NCBI RefSeq assembly: GCF_022581195.2
Contig: NC_061475.1
Span: 4,526,001 to 4,590,000, forward strand
From: Helicoverpa zea
Taxonomy: Eukaryota; Arthropoda; Insecta; Lepidoptera; Noctuidae
DNA length: 64,000 nt
Direction: 5' to 3'
Shown here: positions 24,434 to 36,220 of the stretch, in pieces
Layout: the number at the start of each line of letters is the position of its first letter
Position numbering within the stretch: position 1 is the first letter of the stretch
Notes under the pieces: generated by a model
Database searches by the model: none
What the model saw: the letters and a program-made list of their open reading frames with translations, nothing else
What the model was told of the DNA's origin: nothing
Program-made: the position numbers and the translations under genes

Positions 24434-24481
24434 CAAATTATAGGTAACTACAACTCAGTACTAAAAAGAGTAAATTTTCCA

Positions 24482-24850
24482 TCACTTCCCGTGGTTGTAC
24501 AAGAAATAACTCGTTTTTAGTGCAAACACTTCCACCCAAAAGTTGAGGCCAAGGTAAGTTCCCGGACTGTAAAGTTCTATTGTCACAAATTTCGCGCCAA
24601 TCCCGCCGTCTCTGATGTTTACTTCCCCCAACTTGTCAATCCTTAGATCTATAATTTGTATGGCACTTATAACTTCGTTCCTTGAACAATTGACAGTAAA
24701 AACATCAGATCTCATCCAAACTGCAGGACTTTGTTCGTGTCCCTTGCTATATATCAATCTTGATTTCAAATCTGCGTATCCAAGAAACACATCGTGACTA
24801 CTCACAGTGATAAGAGTAATAACATTCAGGAAAATAATAATTTGAATCAT
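24482..24850 (-). CDS. Secreted MBF2-domain protein, 122 aa
   Basis: A single-exon gene. The first 18 residues (MIQIIIFLNVITLITVSS) form a signal peptide, and the mature protein begins HDVFLGYADLKSRLIYSKG. The body follows the MBF2-family layout: a D-V-x-L-G start, a V-W/D-V-F-T strand, N-E-V-I-S-A-I-Q-I-I-D, then D-G-G-I-G-A-K-F-V-T-I and L-N-F-W-V-E-V-F. The family was named after a silkworm transcription cofactor (MBF2), but most members, like this one, carry signal peptides and are probably extracellular. It has a short ordinary C-terminus, unlike its divergent neighbour at 25251. Biochemical function unknown. Confidence 0.82.
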   Translation of the reverse strand: MIQIIIFLNVITLITVSSHDVFLGYADLKSRLIYSKGHEQSPAVWMRSDVFTVNCSRNEVISAIQIIDLRIDKLGEVNIRDGGIGAKFVTIELYSPGTYLGLNFWVEVFALKTSYFLYNHGK

Positions 24851-25250
24851 TTTTAATGCGTTTGATCTTAAGGAAGCTCGTACTACTAATGATCCGGTAG
24901 TAATGAGATTGCAACCAGCCTTCTTGTAAGTACGTCACTCTCTGATCAAGAACCAAACACAACCTTCCTATCAATGGAAATAACGTAAATATTATTGTTA
25001 TGTAATATGATTGTACAATACAAATGATTTAGCATCCATCTAAACAGTATGACGCCATTTCCTAGTAAAACCCATAGTAGTCATACTCCATATCGAAACT
25101 CGTAAATTAACTAGAAAATACGTCACAATGTGCTAATTTGTCTCCTGTTTATAAGACCCTCCTTTTCTTGACATCTTCATTTGTATTTCAATATTCTTAT
25201 AGTTGTTATGTTTAGTACTATCATTCTCATCGCCAAAAAGTAGATTCATA
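24851..25250. promoter_or_regulatory. Shared divergent intergenic region of the MBF2 pair
   Basis: About 400 bp separate two start codons pointing away from each other, so both promoters must lie here. On the plus side TTATAAG at 25149-25155 is followed about 29 bp later by an initiator-like TCATTT (25177-25182). No TATA box was seen for the minus gene. Shared control is inference. Confidence 0.45.
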
Positions 25251-25730
25251 ATGGATTTCAAATTCCTAATATTGTTATTTTCGCTTTTATTTTTAACGTC
25301 AGTGAAATCCAATGACATAATGCTTGGATTTGCATCGCCGTACGCCAAGAAGATTTACAGTGCTGTTAAAATTGCCAATCCTGCGATATGGAGGAGAGAA
25401 GATGACGTGATGGTTAGCTCTCCGAACCATGAACTGATCAGTGCTGTTTACATCACAGACCTGAGACCTGATAAAGAAGGAGAAGCGTACATAGAAGCCG
25501 GTGGATTAGGAAGCAAGACTGTTACTATAGCTTTGAAGAGTCCATCTATTTTGAGAGGATACAAGTTTGCTATCGAAGTGTATGCTCAAAGTGTGCAACC
25601 AGGATTTGGACAAAGCTATCCTGCCAATCCAGGTTATGTTCGAGGTGGACTAAGCGGGTATGCTGGAACATACTCTAATACTGGATATCCTACTGGAAGC
25701 ATATACCCTCATGTACACTATAAGAAGTGA
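25251..25730 (+). CDS. Secreted MBF2-domain protein with Gly/Tyr/Pro-rich tail, 159 aa
   Basis: Single exon. I start at the ATG at 25251 (context TAATGG) and not at the in-frame ATG 48 nt upstream, because the protein then begins with a clean signal peptide, MDFKFLILLFSLLFLTSVKS. The mature part starts NDIMLGFASPYAKKIYSAV and follows the same plan as the neighbour: N-P-A-I-W, D-V-M-V, H-E-L-I-S-A-V-Y-I-T-D, G-G-L-G-S-K-T-V-T-I, G-Y-K-F-A-I-E-V-Y. About 45 extra residues follow the domain, rich in G, Y, P and S (for example GFGQSYPANPGYVRGG) and ending PHVHYKK. That tail is absent from the paralogue. The divergent arrangement suggests duplication by inversion. Function unknown. Confidence 0.85.
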   Translation: MDFKFLILLFSLLFLTSVKSNDIMLGFASPYAKKIYSAVKIANPAIWRREDDVMVSSPNHELISAVYITDLRPDKEGEAYIEAGGLGSKTVTIALKSPSILRGYKFAIEVYAQSVQPGFGQSYPANPGYVRGGLSGYAGTYSNTGYPTGSIYPHVHYKK

Positions 25731-26379
25731 TGTCATGGTGATAAAATATAAAACAAACATTCTTAAACAAACAGATTTATATGGATGACCTGATATTTAT
25801 AGTGGAGATTTTACTATTGTGGTGTTACACGTGTTTCAGTGATTATTCTAAATATAGATTAAAATTTTCGTCTATTCCTTTGTTTCTGTTCTTGTTTTGT
25901 TATTTCCTTAAGTTAGAATCTTTGAGGTTTGAGAACAATAGTCTTATTTGGGCTATTTTTGAACATGTGATGAACAATAGGTACTACTCAGTTATTTTGA
26001 GGGTTTAAATATAGTAATTAAGGCCAAGCTTTTAACAATACAATGTGTTTTGCTTAATAAGCAAATATGGAAATTGAGAACACATTAATGTAGAATTTTC
26101 AGAATGAAATGTGGAATATATTTTGATAGTTTACCCCATTTGCAATACTTTTGATTCATATTAATAACCTCAAGCTAGAACGAAAAGTCACGTAACTCCC
26201 TCAGTCTTATTATCTTTGTAAAAAATACCTCCTCATTCATTTCAGCAATTTGATACATGTATTTTCTTTGAGATCGGGGTTCGAATACCAAATAGGTAAC
26301 TTCTCATTTTCGAATTTTCACCCTCTTTTGTTTTTGTCTTGAGTGACTTTCTTTGTCATGAACTAAGAAAATTGTGTTA
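25731..26379. other. Intergenic and 3' flank of the plus MBF2 gene
   Basis: No canonical AATAAA directly after the stop; an AAATATAAAA stretch around 25745 could serve. Nothing else recognised. Confidence 0.4.
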
Positions 26380-26389
26380 CAATAATTAA

Positions 26390-26656
26390 TAAATAATAAA
26401 TAAATGTCGGGACACCTTTTTCACACACGGTCGGTTAGCCCCATAGTAAGTTATTTATTAACATGTGTTATGGGTGCTAACACAACTGATAAACTACATA
26501 TAGCTACATATATACATATTTATTAATACATATCATAACACCCAGATCACGGCCAACAAGCATGCTCATCACACAAATGTCGACCGATCCGGGAATCGAA
26601 CCCGGGACCTCAGGTTCGGCGGTCTGGCATGATGACCATTGCGCCATCGAGGTCGT
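26390..26656 (-). mobile_element. tRNA-derived SINE with 10-bp target duplication
   Basis: The minus-strand head GACCTCGATGGCGCAATGG...GGTTCGATTCCCGG carries tRNA A and B boxes. An unrelated body follows, then an A/T-rich tail at the low-coordinate end. Direct repeats CAATAATTAA flank it at 26380-26389 and 26657-26666. A body fragment of the same family (ACGGTCGGTTAG...) is at about 63090-63145. Confidence 0.85.
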
Positions 26657-26666
26657 CAATAATTAA

Positions 26667-28643
26667 ACTATACAGAGTTTTGCTTCTCTAGTGCTATCGC
26701 TTGAATCAATTCTTCTATAAAAATCATGACGCGAACATTTATAAGCTTCCAGATTTAGGACTAAATCGGATTGATGATGGAAATTAAAACCTTTTTCATA
26801 TAAATAGTATATTTTTGGAATCCCGTAGTTTTTTAAGCACATATTGGCTGTACTGAAACGCTCATTTAGTTTATGTTGGGCTAAAAAACCTTACAAAATA
26901 ATACAAATTACAATAAGCAAGCGGAAAGTCCTTGATATTATCGCGATGTTTCCATCACCTTTAATCAAAGGCGTCAAGTTAAACTGTTTGAGAACATTAA
27001 AACAAATCCAATTCAAAACACCATGCCCTTATCTTTATTATGAGGCGTATAACCCCCTCACGTAATTAAGTAAAAACAGATAAACCTGCTTATGTATGTA
27101 ATAATATAATTTTCTATACTGATGTTTTGAAGCTGATGAATTTATTTGGTTGACCGCGCTAATCTCAGAAAGATATGGACCGTTTTGCAAAAAAAAATAC
27201 GTGTGGCACTCGGGGACTGCCGCGGTAAAGCTATTGCATAGCATTCTGTATCAACTAACAATGATATCAAAACACTTTATACACAAATTTTACAAGTACA
27301 GCCGTTCACTGTTGTAGATAAATACTTATACACCTATATACTTTCTCACAAACAGCTGATTATGTATTCGTCCGATTTCGGAGCAGCTCGTCTCGATTCG
27401 GGCGAGTTCCGTAAAGTCGTACAATACGTCTAATCGCACGACACACAGCGCCGTGTCGAAGACTGCCGATCCGACACGACGTTACACGATGCACGGCCTT
27501 CAAGCCACACCTCCGTGCCCGTCGGAGTGGGGAGCGTGAGGTTTTTTCGTTACGGAATTTCTGGATTTGGTCCCCGCGCTCAAGGCCTGTGATAGAAGCT
27601 ATGCAATAGCTTAAAAATACAACAGTTGTAGACCCATTTATGCGGAAAACTATAGGTTAACTTTTATTTCTCTTCCCAACAATGAATAGGTTTTCAATGA
27701 TGATGATGATGATGACCCCAACATACTGAGGGAAAAAGTAAGCAAATGAATGTAGAAAAACTTTAACGAACACCAAAATTCCCCATAGTTATATCAAATC
27801 TACACAAAGATACGGAATAAACCGAAACCAAAATAAAACATTTATCTATAGCTCAGATCATATAATGGGACTCCATAACCCAACATAGCTGAGCCGCATT
27901 ATTAATATTCAGCATGCGAGAAAATGATTTAATGCGCACTACGTTGCAGTTTCCAATTGTAGAGCATACAAAGAACTGGATGAGCTATTGTCTTCACCTT
28001 TATTGCCAAAGATCCGACCGACCGACCGAAGACCAACGGTCGTTCTAGTACCTATGGAACTCTGAGTGTGCGCCAGGTCTATCCTTGTATTCGTGAATTT
28101 TGTCTTCTGCGTGGGTTATAATGTGATCGAATATGCATGATCGAGTTATCACTATTAATTCATTCTTAACGAAATATAATTGTATGATGGCAGACATATG
28201 ATGTGGGGCTGCTCTTCTTCTCATTAAACACATAGGGAGTGGAAAAAGGTGGGCTTTTTGGGTTCATTTCATGTCAAAAAGTGTTGTTTTCAGCTCTTCT
28301 TTGAATAAATGCTCTTTAATTTTTTAGCGTTTTGCTACATTTCGCGCGCTTTGTGGCGCACTTTACGTATAGAATGTGCTCATAGCGGTTCCAGTTGTTC
28401 AAATGCTCTTAGTTTCCAATGCTACAGTTACTGCGAGTAACTCCCGGTTACGTCGAACGTGTTCCGTTTTAAAATATTACTTAGTGTATACTATTGTAAT
28501 TGTTGGCGATATTTTTTATTTTTCGTTTCACTAGATTTTCCGTTTCATATGAGTGTTTCGTTTGTGGTTTGGATAAAACAAGTGGTATATTATTTATGTT
28601 AGGGAAGAATTATGTCTAATTGAAGACCAATATGGTGAAAATT
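26667..28643. other. Intergenic; GC-rich island at about 27360-27560
   Basis: AT-rich DNA except for 27360-27560, which is GC-rich with many CpG and an imperfect hairpin (CCGTGTCG...CCGACACG near 27451-27478). It does not encode a recognisable protein. A (GAT)n run is at about 27699-27715 and a short (GACC)n run at 28014-28029. Confidence 0.4.
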
Positions 28644-28989
28644 CGTGGTGGCCTAATGGGTAAAGGAGCAACCTCTCAAGTATGAGAGGGCGCAGGTTCG
28701 ATCCCAGGTCAGGCAAGTACCAATGCAGCTTTTCTAAGTTTGTATCTACTTTCTAAGTATATCTTAGACACCATTGACTGTGTTTCGGATGGCACGTTAA
28801 ACTGTAGGTCCCGGCTGTCATTGAACATCCTTGGCAGTCGTTACGGGTAGTCAGAAGCCAGTAAGTCTGACACTAGTCTAACCAAGGGGTATCGGGTTGC
28901 CCGGGTAACTGGGTTGAGGAGGTCAGATAGGCAGTTGCTTCTTGTAAAGCACTGGTACTCAGCTGAATCCGGTTAGACTGGAAGCCGAC
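28644..28989 (+). mobile_element. tRNA-derived SINE, near full length
   Basis: The head GTGGTGGCCTAATGGGTAAA...GGTTCGATCCCAGG holds A and B boxes. The body includes GGCACGTTAAACTGTAGGTC, CAGTCGTTACGGGTAGTCAG and GGTTGCCCGGGTAACTGGG. It breaks off at GAAGCCGAC, short of the CCCCAACATGATTGGGAAA tail seen at 44.5 and 57.2 kb, so it lacks its extreme 3' end. Confidence 0.85.
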
Positions 28990-29934
28990 AATAATTGACG
29001 TACTCAAATATTACTACTCAACTTGTTGTTTATATTTTTTTGGCAACTGCCAATGTAACTTTCCTAACACAATATCTAAATAACCCTAAATTGAAATAAA
29101 TATCCTCAACTACTTAGAATTCCCAGACTTCCAACAAAAGAAGAGCAAACAATCAATTCAATTTACTTAAGTCCTTATAAAGTCTAGTTCGAAAGACTCC
29201 CAATATTATCGTTGGCCAACCTTCAACAAATCCATTCGATACGTCCAGAAATTAAAACGCTTTGGCAAAATTAGAACAGCTATTTGCTCAACGCTGGGAA
29301 GGATTTTTTAGGGTACCGCTTTCTGAACGTGAAACATTCTGGTCCAATGGCACTTTAGTAAGTAGTTTTGTTATGAATCAATGGTGTTTCGTATCTAGAG
29401 TTATTGAGCTTTGGCTTTAAAACAAAACGGTTCTTGCGTTGTCTGCAGCATGATATTCAAAACATTAAAACTATTTTATATACCTATCCCGACTTTTCAC
29501 GAGGTCCACGTCTCGACGACTTTCATTAACTATGCAAGTCTAATGTCTAGTGCTAATGTCAAAACACTATATTTTCACACTAGTGTCTATTTCAAAAACT
29601 AATTGTCCCTTTCAGAGTAAAAGAGTATCAGACAGAAACATGGAGTTATATTTGCATTTATAATAATAATACCAGGATTAAATACCGTACGGAACCTTTA
29701 TCCACGACTGGCCATGGCTTACACCGTTTTTTTTTTCACCAGTTAGTTAAGGGTTCCAGCTAGAGTTTGCTGACTCCAAATCTTTTTATTGGACCGTCCT
29801 TAACACATTTAGGTGGTGATCTTATATTCTTCACTAATTGTGTCATCCAATTGTAAAGGCTGGATATATCTGTGATTTCATCCAATCGAATTTCGACGCG
29901 TTTTGATCACCTAGTTTTCGTGAAAAGTATATTG
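28990..29934. other. Intergenic, no recognised features
   Basis: AT-rich; short open frames only (for example 29411-29602), with no family signal. Confidence 0.5.
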
Positions 29935-30194
29935 TAGGGTAGGGTAAAACGGGACCCTATTGTTTTCGATCCTCTGTCCGTCCGTCCGTCTGTCACCAGG
30001 CTATATCTCATGAACCGTGATAGTTAGAGAGCTTGCATTTTTGTTGCCGCTATAACAACAAATACTGAAAACTAGAATTAAATAAATATTTTGGGGGGCC
30101 CCCGTAAAACAAACGTGATTTTTTTGTCCATTTTATAAGTAATGGTACGGAACCCTTCGTCCGCGAGTCCGACTCGCACTTGGCCGGTTTTTTT
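29935..30194 (+). mobile_element. 'GGGTTCCGTACC' dispersed repeat, copy 2
   Basis: Same family as 21588-21858. It begins at GGGTAAAACGGGACCCTATT, runs through the CCGTCCGTCCGTCTGTCAC tract and GAGTCCGACTCGCACTTGGC, and ends in a T-run. The first bases of the family consensus are missing. Confidence 0.7.
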
Positions 30195-30474
30195 AAGTTT
30201 TTTCTCTTAATTTTGATAATGAAATCTCGAAAAATATTTGCATGACTAAATTATAAGTCGAATATAGTGAAACCATATTTTTTTATTGTATCGACCATCA
30301 TATTGTACCTATATTCTGGCAAATAAATAAATTTCATTGCATTTCATTTCAAAGAATACTGCGTTAGGTAAGCCCAGTTATACCTACTTAAATAATTTCT
30401 AATGTTATTTATATACACTGATTTGCTTCTACCAACTTCTAACGTGCTTGTCTTGCTTTGCATTCAAAACATAA

Positions 30475-30660
30475 TATTAAAAACGCGATTTCGTTATCTA
30501 CGGTGTTTGTTTCTTTTTCTCACAAAACCTACTGTATGGATTTTCATAAAAACTTGGTAGTAAGCCCACATACCAGAATACCATATATGCTGCTCATTAT
30601 ATATGCCCAAAAGTAGTTTCCTTAGGTCACAGGTGAATACGTACGTAGAATAGCTCGTTT
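30475..30660 (+). repeat. Degenerate Helitron-like repeat
   Basis: Blocks resembling TTTCTCACAAAACCTACTG, ATGGATTTTCATAAAAACTT and CATACCAGAATA follow the order of the copy at 20135-20340, with many substitutions. Confidence 0.45.
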
Positions 30661-31031
30661 GATTATAATTTTAATTGTTACATTCCCATAAAAAATAAAT
30701 TAAAGCAATGAACATATTTTGATCTTCTAATCAGAAGAAGCTACCCACAGTAAATATTACTTCTACTAATCTACTTATAGGCAGCTGGTAAATCTCACTA
30801 ACGCTCGTATGCTCTAATTGCTCGGCTATCGTTTGCAGCCTCGTTAGCGAGCCCTTACGTCGATTGATCCTTATACGTGTGAGCTAATAGAACTAGAAGC
30901 CCTATTAAAAATTTTCTTCACCCATATTTTTGAAGTATGGCATGGCATTTTATTTTTGGTGTTCTTAGGTTTAGTTAAATGGCTTATTTCAATTTACCCG
31001 TATGCATTACGTGCACGATATTTACGATTAA

Positions 31032-31488
31032 GAGGACGAATTGGAATTTTTGGCGCCAAGGATCTCAATTTTTCTCAGTAAATACAAAACGGATCAAAAT
31101 ACAACTTGGTTACCTGAAAGTTCATGATATAAACCTTATTGTGTTAGACGTAGAAACATGATTAGGTAACTTTTATAACAGAGAAAAATATATCAAACAT
31201 ACCTCTTTTTAAAAAGAGATTCACATATTATGGGCAAACGGGACCGATTTAAGCCTCTTAACTTTTTTAGTAGTTGAGTATATACATACTCTTTAAAATT
31301 GTAGAAGGAATTTTTATCAAATTATCATTTCTAAATAATAAAATTACAAAACCATTTTGTCGCTTACGACTTTTAGTTATAAGCTAGCGCGCGTATTGTT
31401 ATCCTCGCCCCGCTCAGACGCTCCGACCCCTTTTGGCGCCTTAGATGCGCGTGCCGGTTATGGAATTATTGTTGACCAATTCGTCGCC
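31032..31488 (+). mobile_element. 457-bp TTAA-flanked MITE, copy 1 (piggyBac type)
   Basis: Bounded by TTAA at 31028-31031 and 31489-31492. Ends GAGGACGAATTGG and CCAATTCGTCGCC form an inverted repeat. A second copy of exactly the same length is at 49329-49785. The TTAA duplication is characteristic of piggyBac mobilisation. The open frame across it is unrelated to any transposase I know. Confidence 0.85.
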
Positions 31489-31492
31489 TTAA

Positions 31493-32250
31493 AGATTTGA
31501 GTATGTTCTACTAAAGCTGTGTTCTTGCTTTTGCACATTGTATGGCTGGAAAAATGACATGCTTATATAGTTAATAATAATACAGCTTTAATTACATAGA
31601 TATTTATGTCATAAAACGGGTCGGCCATACTTGCGTGCTGTAAATTGTACATGCACATTGTCTTTGTATGCGTAAACTTGGGAGGGCTCAGTCTTCAGTC
31701 TAGTCTTCTCGGACATTACTGAGCAAACACAAAGTGCGTGTTCATTTGTTACACATACTAGTATGGTTAATTTGTGTTCGTAACACAAAATATCTATACC
31801 ATCTTCCACTTTCCGCCAACACAAATGTAAAACAACTGACTATCGTTTCCAATAAACAACAAAAAAAATATTCATCGAATAATCAACTAGAATGTCTACA
31901 GTCAGCAAAAACAATACATTACGATTCAGTCGACCTACCGTCTACAAAAGAAAATCGTTTTAATTTGCTCCTCACTATTTGCTGGCTTGCGCAAATATTG
32001 GCACTGACTATTGGTCCCGACTATCCTTCGTGGAACAATAGTACTTGAGTGACTTAGACCACTGTGCAGTGGTAATAGAAGTATTGTTTAAAGATTTTAC
32101 ATTGTACAAGTTTATATTCGTTTTGGACTTTCGAAGTTTGGAAACTATTGAATTATAATGGCTTGGATTTAGTTGAAAAGATCTGCAATTTTAAACATAG
32201 AAGCCGTTCATTATACAGGTCGCTTTCCCAGCAGTCGTTTGTGTCGCCCG
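31493..32250. other. Intergenic, no recognised gene
   Basis: A plus frame at 31734-32048 and a minus frame at 31609-31824 overlap here; neither has motifs, and both look like chance frames. Confidence 0.45.
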
Positions 32251-32410
32251 CTTCACATGAGAAATACTGTCTGTACTAGAATGAAAAGAATAGCCTACGT
32301 TACTCGGGAAAAGTGTAAGCTTTCCAACAGTGAAAGAATTTTTCAAATCGGTCCAGCAGTTTTGGAGCCTTTAGAGTACAAACAAACAAATAAAATATTT
32401 TCTTTTTATT
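32250..32410 (+). repeat. Helitron-like repeat fragment
   Basis: CTACGTTACTCGGGAAAAGT...CTTTCCAACAGTGAAAGAAT...TCAAATCGGTCCAGCAGTT is the internal part of the family seen at 1.6 and 57.1 kb. Confidence 0.6.
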
Positions 32411-32801
32411 GTATTAGTGTTGACATGTAAATAATATTCTCCTTTTTGGGAAGTTGGTTAAAAGGGTATTATTTTAATTGAAACTATTGGCTAACTCCTG
32501 CACTACGATTAAACGATCTATAGGCTACAATCAGAGACACTGTGAGGAACGTACGCAATAAATTAAGATAAATGATACAGTAATTGTGATTTCTCGACTA
32601 CAATCACTGTTTTATTTTAAGACATTGAAATTGTACTATGTAGTTTAAAGTTAGGATTTGTATTTAAAGGGACATAAAATACAGTTTTTAGGCTCATTCT
32701 TCAATCAATACAGAGATGTGTAAGATAATAAAACAATGTCTGTCACTATAGAGGTAGTTACCTACTCAAAAAATATAGGTACACTTAATATGAACTTAAT
32801 C

Positions 32802-32877
32802 AGGTATCTGTGGAGATCTAAAGGGGAGGCCTATGTTCAGCAGTGGACGTCCTATGGCTGAGATGATGATGATGATT
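32802..32877 (+). pseudogene. LINE reverse-transcriptase tail with (GAT)n
   Basis: The plus strand reads RYLWRSKGEAYVQQWTSYG and a TGA stop, then (GAT)n. It is the same carboxyl end as at 14722-14826, here with its stop intact. Everything upstream is lost. Confidence 0.65.
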
Positions 32878-35762
32878 AACTTAATTTTAAAACAAACTAA
32901 TTGTATATGACAGTGGATAAATAAAATTTTATTATAATACTTTAAGAAGACAGCTGGCTTCATGAGCTAAATTTTTACAACAAAAATTCCCTCAAACGTC
33001 TTTCTCCAAATTACTTCTCGAATAAATTCGAATTAAAATTCAAATAGGACTTATAAATCTGGGCAATTATTTTCATTGGCTTCCCAAACTGGTTTAATGC
33101 TAGCCTAATGCTAATAAAAGGGCGAGGATCCATCGACTGATGATCATAACGACGCTAATTCAGTTTGACAGACTTCTAAGAGATAAGTTATTCAAAACTT
33201 TTTGAGACCTCTGTCTTTTGAATAAATTTTCAATGAACTTTCTAAAACGAGTTTGACAAGTTTTGATTGGTGCGAATACTTTAGAAGATTTTATGCCGTG
33301 ATTCCGGTAGCTTCGCTTTTAATATTTACAATTTTTTGCAGTCCTATATTAGGAGCTGATTATTTTTAAGGGCATGTTTCAATTTCTTATTTGTTTTTCT
33401 TTAGACTTTTCGTTACAAACGTTGAAAGAAATAATATTTTCCATTCTCTTTATAAGATAACAATCAATTAAGTACGGGTCTAAAACATAAGTCTACCACA
33501 ACGAGTTCATTATAATAAATGCTAGATTTAAATCTTCAAGGATACATACAAAAGTTCTGTTTTAATAATTATGTACCTGAAAACCATTATTTTCATATCT
33601 ACAAATGTACGTATCTGATTAATCCCGATTAAATTGGTTATTAAAAGAACAAGAAAGTAATAATAACAAGGGTATAACAATTACAAGTATAGCCACACAA
33701 AGATCATAATCAAAAAATATTTATAAGTCGGCAAACAAGGCAATAATATTATAGCCATTACGTACGTTCTCATCAACGTCCTCTAAGCTAGAAACAAAAT
33801 CTCATCAAATCACTCCCCCACCAAAGAAAACAAAGAAAAACACAATCTTCTTAATACTGTAATAACAGAAAACTTCAATAACGTACCAACTATTTTGGAA
33901 GTCAAAACAGATCCTAAAGTTCGGGACCTAAGAACTGCAAACATAACTTTATTAGACTGAATGTATGTAATAGTTCCATAAAAGTTAACTGCTAGTATTT
34001 GCTTAAGTACCGTCGGGAAACGTACAGAAGTATGTCAACCAGTATAAATAGAACCCCGACTTAACGCCAGTGTCCTTCCAAAAATTCTCTGGCCGAAGAA
34101 ATGACGTCGACAGGGGAGGTCAGCTTAATTTAGATTTTCTACCCTCAAGGCGACGCGTTTCCCAGTCTTAGAACAAAAGCCGGAACACCGATTGACACTC
34201 GTAAGAACCTTGTGAACCAAGAAATAAGGTCGGTAATGGCTTAACATAGAACATGACCTTATAAGAATATTGGGTGACGAAAAGGTTCGCGAAAAGCGTG
34301 GAATGGGCGAAGAAAAAAATTAATCCTATGTCAGTTTGTTAACGGTTCATTTCAGTTTCTTAAATAAAGAAGTTTTGATTTCCCAGCTGTATTTCTTTTA
34401 CAACTTGTCTGAGCTCATTTTGAGCAAAGAAAGTTTTGTCACCGTTTGATTTTATATCAATTTAGATAACTTTAGGCTTTCCTTTCCTGTTCTTATTTAA
34501 ATAATTTATATTAACAACATGTGCTTTTTCGCTATATTTTCGTGTTATATGATAAGACCAATCTTTAAGTCATTATGTTGTTAACATAGTTTTATAATCA
34601 GCTTTTCTACGAATTATCCAATTTATCTCGTTCTTAATCATCCTTCAATTATTATACTAAATGCGACTCTAAAGTTTTCTCTGTACATATCGCTCGGTAG
34701 TTTTATCACAAGTTTGGCAGTGGCATAGCACTTACATTCGCCACGGTGCAACCTCTAAAATATGAAAATTGAATCTTGTTACTCTGGTTTGGCGTCTACG
34801 ACATCAATAATATAAATCTATCCTCAGAATCTTTTTGTTTTAGAGATTAAAGAAAAATGATCAAAAATCTTCTTTTTGTCTTTATATATATATTTTTCTA
34901 TTTCTGATTAAGTTGATCTGTTATCGAACCTTTATTCCTTAGCATCTCAATTTTAGGTTTTAAGTTACATCAAAGTGGTCTTACTATAAGCTTTAAAATT
35001 GGTTATAACTTAAGTTATATTTTATGGAGATAAACATTACGTTAAAAATACTCTTCAAAACGAAACTGCAGTTCAAAAACTTCGTTCAATCCATAACTGA
35101 ACGTACAAACCCTATTTTTTCTAAGTCACAGTATCTATGTGGACTCTCAATTATTAGTTCAGTGCTAAGATAGTTCAGAAGCCAACGCGACCAAAAACTG
35201 GGTCGGTAAGTTTTCTAATAACAGTTCTTTGGAGACAAACGCTAGTGTCCAAGAAGTTTAGAGATTGTTTAACCTAGGGGTGAAAAACCTATGGTGAGCT
35301 TGCCAAAGGTGGTAGTTTCCGTCGATCCGGTAAATGGTTGTGCATTCGGAATTTGATTATTTGTTCTTATTTGGTCTTTTGTAAAGGATTCCATTTTTGT
35401 TTGTTTGTCGGTTAACTTTTCATTTGTCGAATGGTTGTCAAATCATAGATTAATAATTTTCAGTTGAATAGTTTTCAAATACTTTTAATTTGGGTGATAA
35501 GCATTTGACTGAAAAATCAACGTTCTTTTTTAGCAACTTACACTTGAAAAGTGATTCTAGCCAATACTCAGCTAAGGAATTACCTTGAATTTTCATATAG
35601 GTACAAATGTTGCAAAATATTGTAGTAACTCGTATTAACAACCATCAAATTGATAGTAATTACTAATTACTATGACATTAATAAAGTATCTCGTTAACTC
35701 AATCATTATCTGAGAAACAGGTCTCATTCTACTAGCGCAATAAGATTATCAAGTTAAATATA
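32878..35762. other. Intergenic, no recognised features
   Basis: Nearly 3 kb of AT-rich DNA with no supportable exon or repeat ends. Confidence 0.5.
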
Positions 35763-36149
35763 CAAGCTGTTGATTTGCATCCGTGCCATATTCAAGGAAA
35801 TAATTATGCTAATGATTCTCGACCCAAATCAACAAAAAATTGGAACGTATTTTTTTTTTTCGGAATTCCGTCAATGTCATCTTAAACTTGGCGCGTGTGT
35901 TACTGGCCTTAAAACCGTGCTGCGCCCTCACACAAACGCAAACACAAAGCATTTGCGGATGCTTTGTGTTTGCGATTATTCATAAATTTCATTTATAAAA
36001 TTGGATTACTTCTGAAATACTACGACATTACAATGACAAAAAAAAGCAGTGTATATTAGGTATTTCTCGTCTACTGTAATTCCAATCGATTATTTAAGTA
36101 TTTTATATCCTCCTCCTGACGTATGGCACAAATGCAAATCAACACCTTG
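35763..36149. mobile_element. Mariner-type MITE, copy 2 (387 bp), with internal hairpin
   Basis: Ends CAAGCTGTTGATTTGCATCC and CAAATCAACACCTTG, flanked by TA. It differs from copies 1 and 3 by a perfect 16-bp inverted repeat with a 6-base loop at 35937-35974 (CGCAAACACAAAGCAT / ATGCTTTGTGTTTGCG) where the others have simple sequence. Confidence 0.85.
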
Positions 36150-36220
36150 TATACGAGACCTCATCAAACTTACATTACATTTTGATAAAGTTTTAGTGTA
36201 GTAAGTCCTAAGCTATTATA

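Noticed and set aside
24615..24797. Plus-strand open frame
   Set aside because: Antisense shadow of the minus-strand MBF2 gene.
25203..25250. Upstream ATG giving 16 extra residues on the plus MBF2 protein
   Set aside because: It would place a polar stretch ahead of the signal peptide and lies in the likely leader; the ATG at 25251 gives a normal secretory start.
26585..26656. tRNA gene candidate
   Set aside because: A and B boxes are present but the sequence continues into a SINE body flanked by a 10-bp duplication; cloverleaf pairing is poor.
28644..28720. tRNA gene candidate
   Set aside because: Head of a SINE; the same head and body recur at 57192-57579.
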